Shown: piece after piece, positions 42,755-44,203 of the stretch
Numbering within the stretch: the first letter of the stretch is position 1
Layout of the letters: every line of letters starts with the position of its first letter
NCBI GenBank assembly: GCA_013205535.1
Contig: JABMMN010000002.1
Location: 1-44,203, forward strand
Reading direction: 5' to 3'
From: Candidatus Planktophila sp.
GTDB taxonomy: Bacteria > Actinomycetota > Actinomycetes > Nanopelagicales > Nanopelagicaceae
DNA length: 44,203 nt
Program-made: the position numbers and the translations under genes
The notes under the pieces: model-generated
The model's input: the letters and a program-made list of their open reading frames with translations, nothing else
Databases searched by the model: none
What the model was told of the DNA's origin: nothing

Positions 42755-44076
42755 TACTTGGCTGCTGCAAACCCATCCGCAAGATCGGCCTTGATGTCCT
42801 CGATATCCTCAAGGCCAACAGATAGCCGGATCAATCCAGGTGTGATGCCTGTATTTAATAGCTCATCTGGCGATAACTGTGAGTGTGTTGTGGAGGCTGG
42901 ATGAATCACTAGAGATCGCACGTCACCGATATTTGCAACATGTGAGTGCAAAGTCAGAGCCTCAACAAACTTACGGCCAGCCTCGATGCCACCCTTGATT
43001 TCAAAGGAGAAGACGGCACTTGCGCCCTTCGGAGTATATTTTTGCGCCAAGCTGTTGTAGGGCGAGCTTGGCAGGGATGAGTAATGCACCTTTTCAACCT
43101 GCGGATGTGCCTCAAGCCATGTTGCTATGACCTTGGCATTCTCCACATGCGCCCTCATACGAAGGGTCAACGTCTCAAGACCTTGGGCAAGTAGCCATGC
43201 ATTAAATGGTGAAACACATGCACCAATATCACGAAGCAGAGTCAGGCGAATCTTGAAGATGTAAGCCAAGTTAGCTCCGAAGGCGCTACCGACTCCGAGG
43301 GCTTGGGCATAGACCAGGCCATGATAGGAGGGGTCGGGAGTATTAAAGCTAGTGAACTTCTCTGGATATCGGGCGTAATCAAAGTTGCCCGAATCTATGA
43401 TCGCTCCGACTACGGCATTGCCATGTCCTGAGAGAAACTTAGTCGCCGAATGCACGACAACATCTGCGCCGAACTCAATTGGCTTGATCAGATATGGCGT
43501 AGCAACAGTGTTATCTACGATGAGTGGTACATGGTTCTCGTGTGCAACCTTGGCAACAGCTGCAATATCCAAGATATCGTTATTGGGATTTGAAATCGTC
43601 TCACCAAAGAATGCTTTAGTGTTAGGACGCACGGCCTTGGCCCACTCCGCTGGATCATTCGGGTTCTCGACGAATGTGACCTCAACACCAAATGAAGGCA
43701 AGGTGTAGTGAAAGAGGTTATAAGTACCACCGTAGAGATACTTGGAAGAGACGATGTGATCGCCTGCGGTTGCAACGGCCAAGACTGCAAATGTCGTCGC
43801 CGCCGATCCTGATGAGAGTAGGAGCGCGGCAACGCCACCTTCAAGAGATGCTATTCGCTTCTCAACAACGTCCTGAGTTGGATTCATGATACGTGTGTAG
43901 ATATTGCCAAGCTCTGCTAACCCAAATAGATCTGCAGCATGCTTTGTGTCACGGAATTGATAGGCAGTGGTTTGATAGAGCGGTAGTGCACACGCCCCAG
44001 TCGTTGGATCTGCAATCTGCCCAGTGTGAATCTGACGGGTTTCGAATCCCGCTTCCTCGAGTGAAAATGATGACAT
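42754..44076 (-). CDS. metY: O-acetylhomoserine sulfhydrylase (MetY)
   Basis: PLP-dependent Cys/Met metabolism enzyme, 440 aa, making homocysteine from O-acetylhomoserine and sulfide by direct sulfhydrylation. It begins FETRQIHTGQIADPTTGACA, then LPLYQTTAYQFRDTKHA, IYTRIMNPTQDVVEKRIASLEGG, and PLIVDNTVATPYLIKPIEFG. The PLP lysine is in VVHSATKFLSGHGNAVVG. Near the end come HVANIGDVRSLVIHPASTTH and GLIRLSVGLEDIEDI. ATG 44076 has GGAAGGA about 11 bases upstream. The SAM-IV-like riboswitch upstream should control metY and the coupled metX. Confidence 0.95.
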   Translation of the reverse strand: MSSFSLEEAGFETRQIHTGQIADPTTGACALPLYQTTAYQFRDTKHAADLFGLAELGNIYTRIMNPTQDVVEKRIASLEGGVAALLLSSGSAATTFAVLAVATAGDHIVSSKYLYGGTYNLFHYTLPSFGVEVTFVENPNDPAEWAKAVRPNTKAFFGETISNPNNDILDIAAVAKVAHENHVPLIVDNTVATPYLIKPIEFGADVVVHSATKFLSGHGNAVVGAIIDSGNFDYARYPEKFTSFNTPDPSYHGLVYAQALGVGSAFGANLAYIFKIRLTLLRDIGACVSPFNAWLLAQGLETLTLRMRAHVENAKVIATWLEAHPQVEKVHYSSLPSSPYNSLAQKYTPKGASAVFSFEIKGGIEAGRKFVEALTLHSHVANIGDVRSLVIHPASTTHSQLSPDELLNTGITPGLIRLSVGLEDIEDIKADLADGFAAAK

Positions 44077-44144
44077 GTGCTGTGTATTCCTTCCCAGTTA
44101 TGGGAGCACTCAAAAATGTATGCCGAAGCACCATGGATGTGAGT

Positions 44145-44203
44145 GATCCACGCTTATCGATGGCAGTGTTGCTATCGACCTGGTCTTCACCCGGAGCACC
44201 CCA
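44145..44203 (-). promoter_or_regulatory. SAM-IV-type riboswitch, 3' part (cut by window edge)
   Basis: On the minus strand the segment reads GGGGTGCTCCGGGTGAAGAC near the window edge, then CAGGTCGATAGC, a short hairpin, and AAGCGTGGATC. This matches the 3' half of SAM-IV riboswitches of actinobacteria (GGGGTGCCCCGGGTGATGACCAGGTxGA ... GCAAGCGCGGATC). The 5' half lies beyond base 44203. Downstream, TCCCA-TAAC-TGGGA (about 44092-44105) can fold into a hairpin touching the AAGGA ribosome site and may be the expression platform. Confidence 0.72.

Noticed and set aside
44041-44050. TTCGAATCCC, like a tRNA T-loop
   Set aside because: It lies inside metY codons with no acceptor stem or anticodon arm around it. 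No tRNA or rRNA gene was recognised in the window.
327-44134. Other long open frames opposite or inside the listed genes
   Set aside because: They lie in other frames of well-supported genes, have no family motifs or start signals, and are shadow ORFs.

Overview
The window is a gene-dense stretch of an actinobacterial chromosome of moderate GC content. Actinobacterial markers are sepH, a PASTA-domain Ser/Thr kinase, the DUF7455-type small zinc protein beside parE and the principal sigma factor, a lysine-rich sigma N-terminus, class II DAHP synthase and a pyrophosphate-type phosphofructokinase. Genes are packed tightly: the longest gene-free stretch is about 230 bp, several convergent pairs overlap at their 3' ends, and many start codons sit 5-7 nt after a TANNNT hexamer, which suggests leaderless transcripts. 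With a carotenoid cluster and riboswitch-controlled thiamine uptake, this resembles a streamlined planktonic actinobacterium such as the freshwater acI/Nanopelagicales group. That placement is inference.

Layout. 1-2 kb: a TSUP permease and a YbjJ-like MFS transporter. 2.07-7.8 kb: a plus-strand run of an unusual Fe-type alcohol dehydrogenase, a YbaK-type deacylase, a CrtA-like carotenoid monooxygenase, a CruF-like hydratase, a CruG-like glycosyltransferase and a CrtD-like desaturase. 7.8-9.2 kb: a CDP-alcohol phosphatidyltransferase and metF on the minus strand. 9.26-12.7 kb: crtE-crtI-crtB, divergent from metF through overlapping -10 elements. 12.7-13.9 kb: a TPP riboswitch, a PnuT-like thiamine transporter and an overlapping P-loop kinase. 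13.9-18.6 kb: a PknB-like kinase, endonuclease IV, a DMT transporter and threonine aldolase. 18.6-21.5 kb, minus: ogt, class II DAHP synthase and phosphofructokinase. 21.5-22.6 kb: a tiny remnant ORF and a second DMT transporter. 22.6-29.0 kb, minus: era, dprA, comM, yraN, rnhB, lepB, an extended rplS and an inositol-monophosphatase-like gene. 29.0-37.1 kb: an MFS transporter, sepH, a minus-strand AlkP-like phosphodiesterase, psuG-psuK, a C-terminally short topoisomerase A subunit and an ABC-F ATPase. 37.2-44.2 kb: parE, a DUF7455-type protein, sigA and metY-metX, preceded by the 3' part of a SAM-IV-like riboswitch cut by the window edge.

How the genes work together. CrtE and CrtB make phytoene and CrtI desaturates it. 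CruF, CrtD, CrtA-like and CruG-like proteins could then hydrate, further desaturate, oxygenate at C-2 and glycosylate an acyclic end. No cyclase, methyltransferase or carotenoid cleavage enzyme is seen here. Methionine metabolism is represented by metF and by metY-metX under SAM control; thiamine uptake is under TPP control.

The most unusual points are the crtA/cruF/cruG/crtD combination, the Fe-ADH lacking two expected metal-ligand histidines, the metF/crtE overlapping promoters, the topoisomerase A subunit without its C-terminal domain, the 15-bp repeat tail on ribosomal protein L19, and the TPP-controlled unknown kinase.
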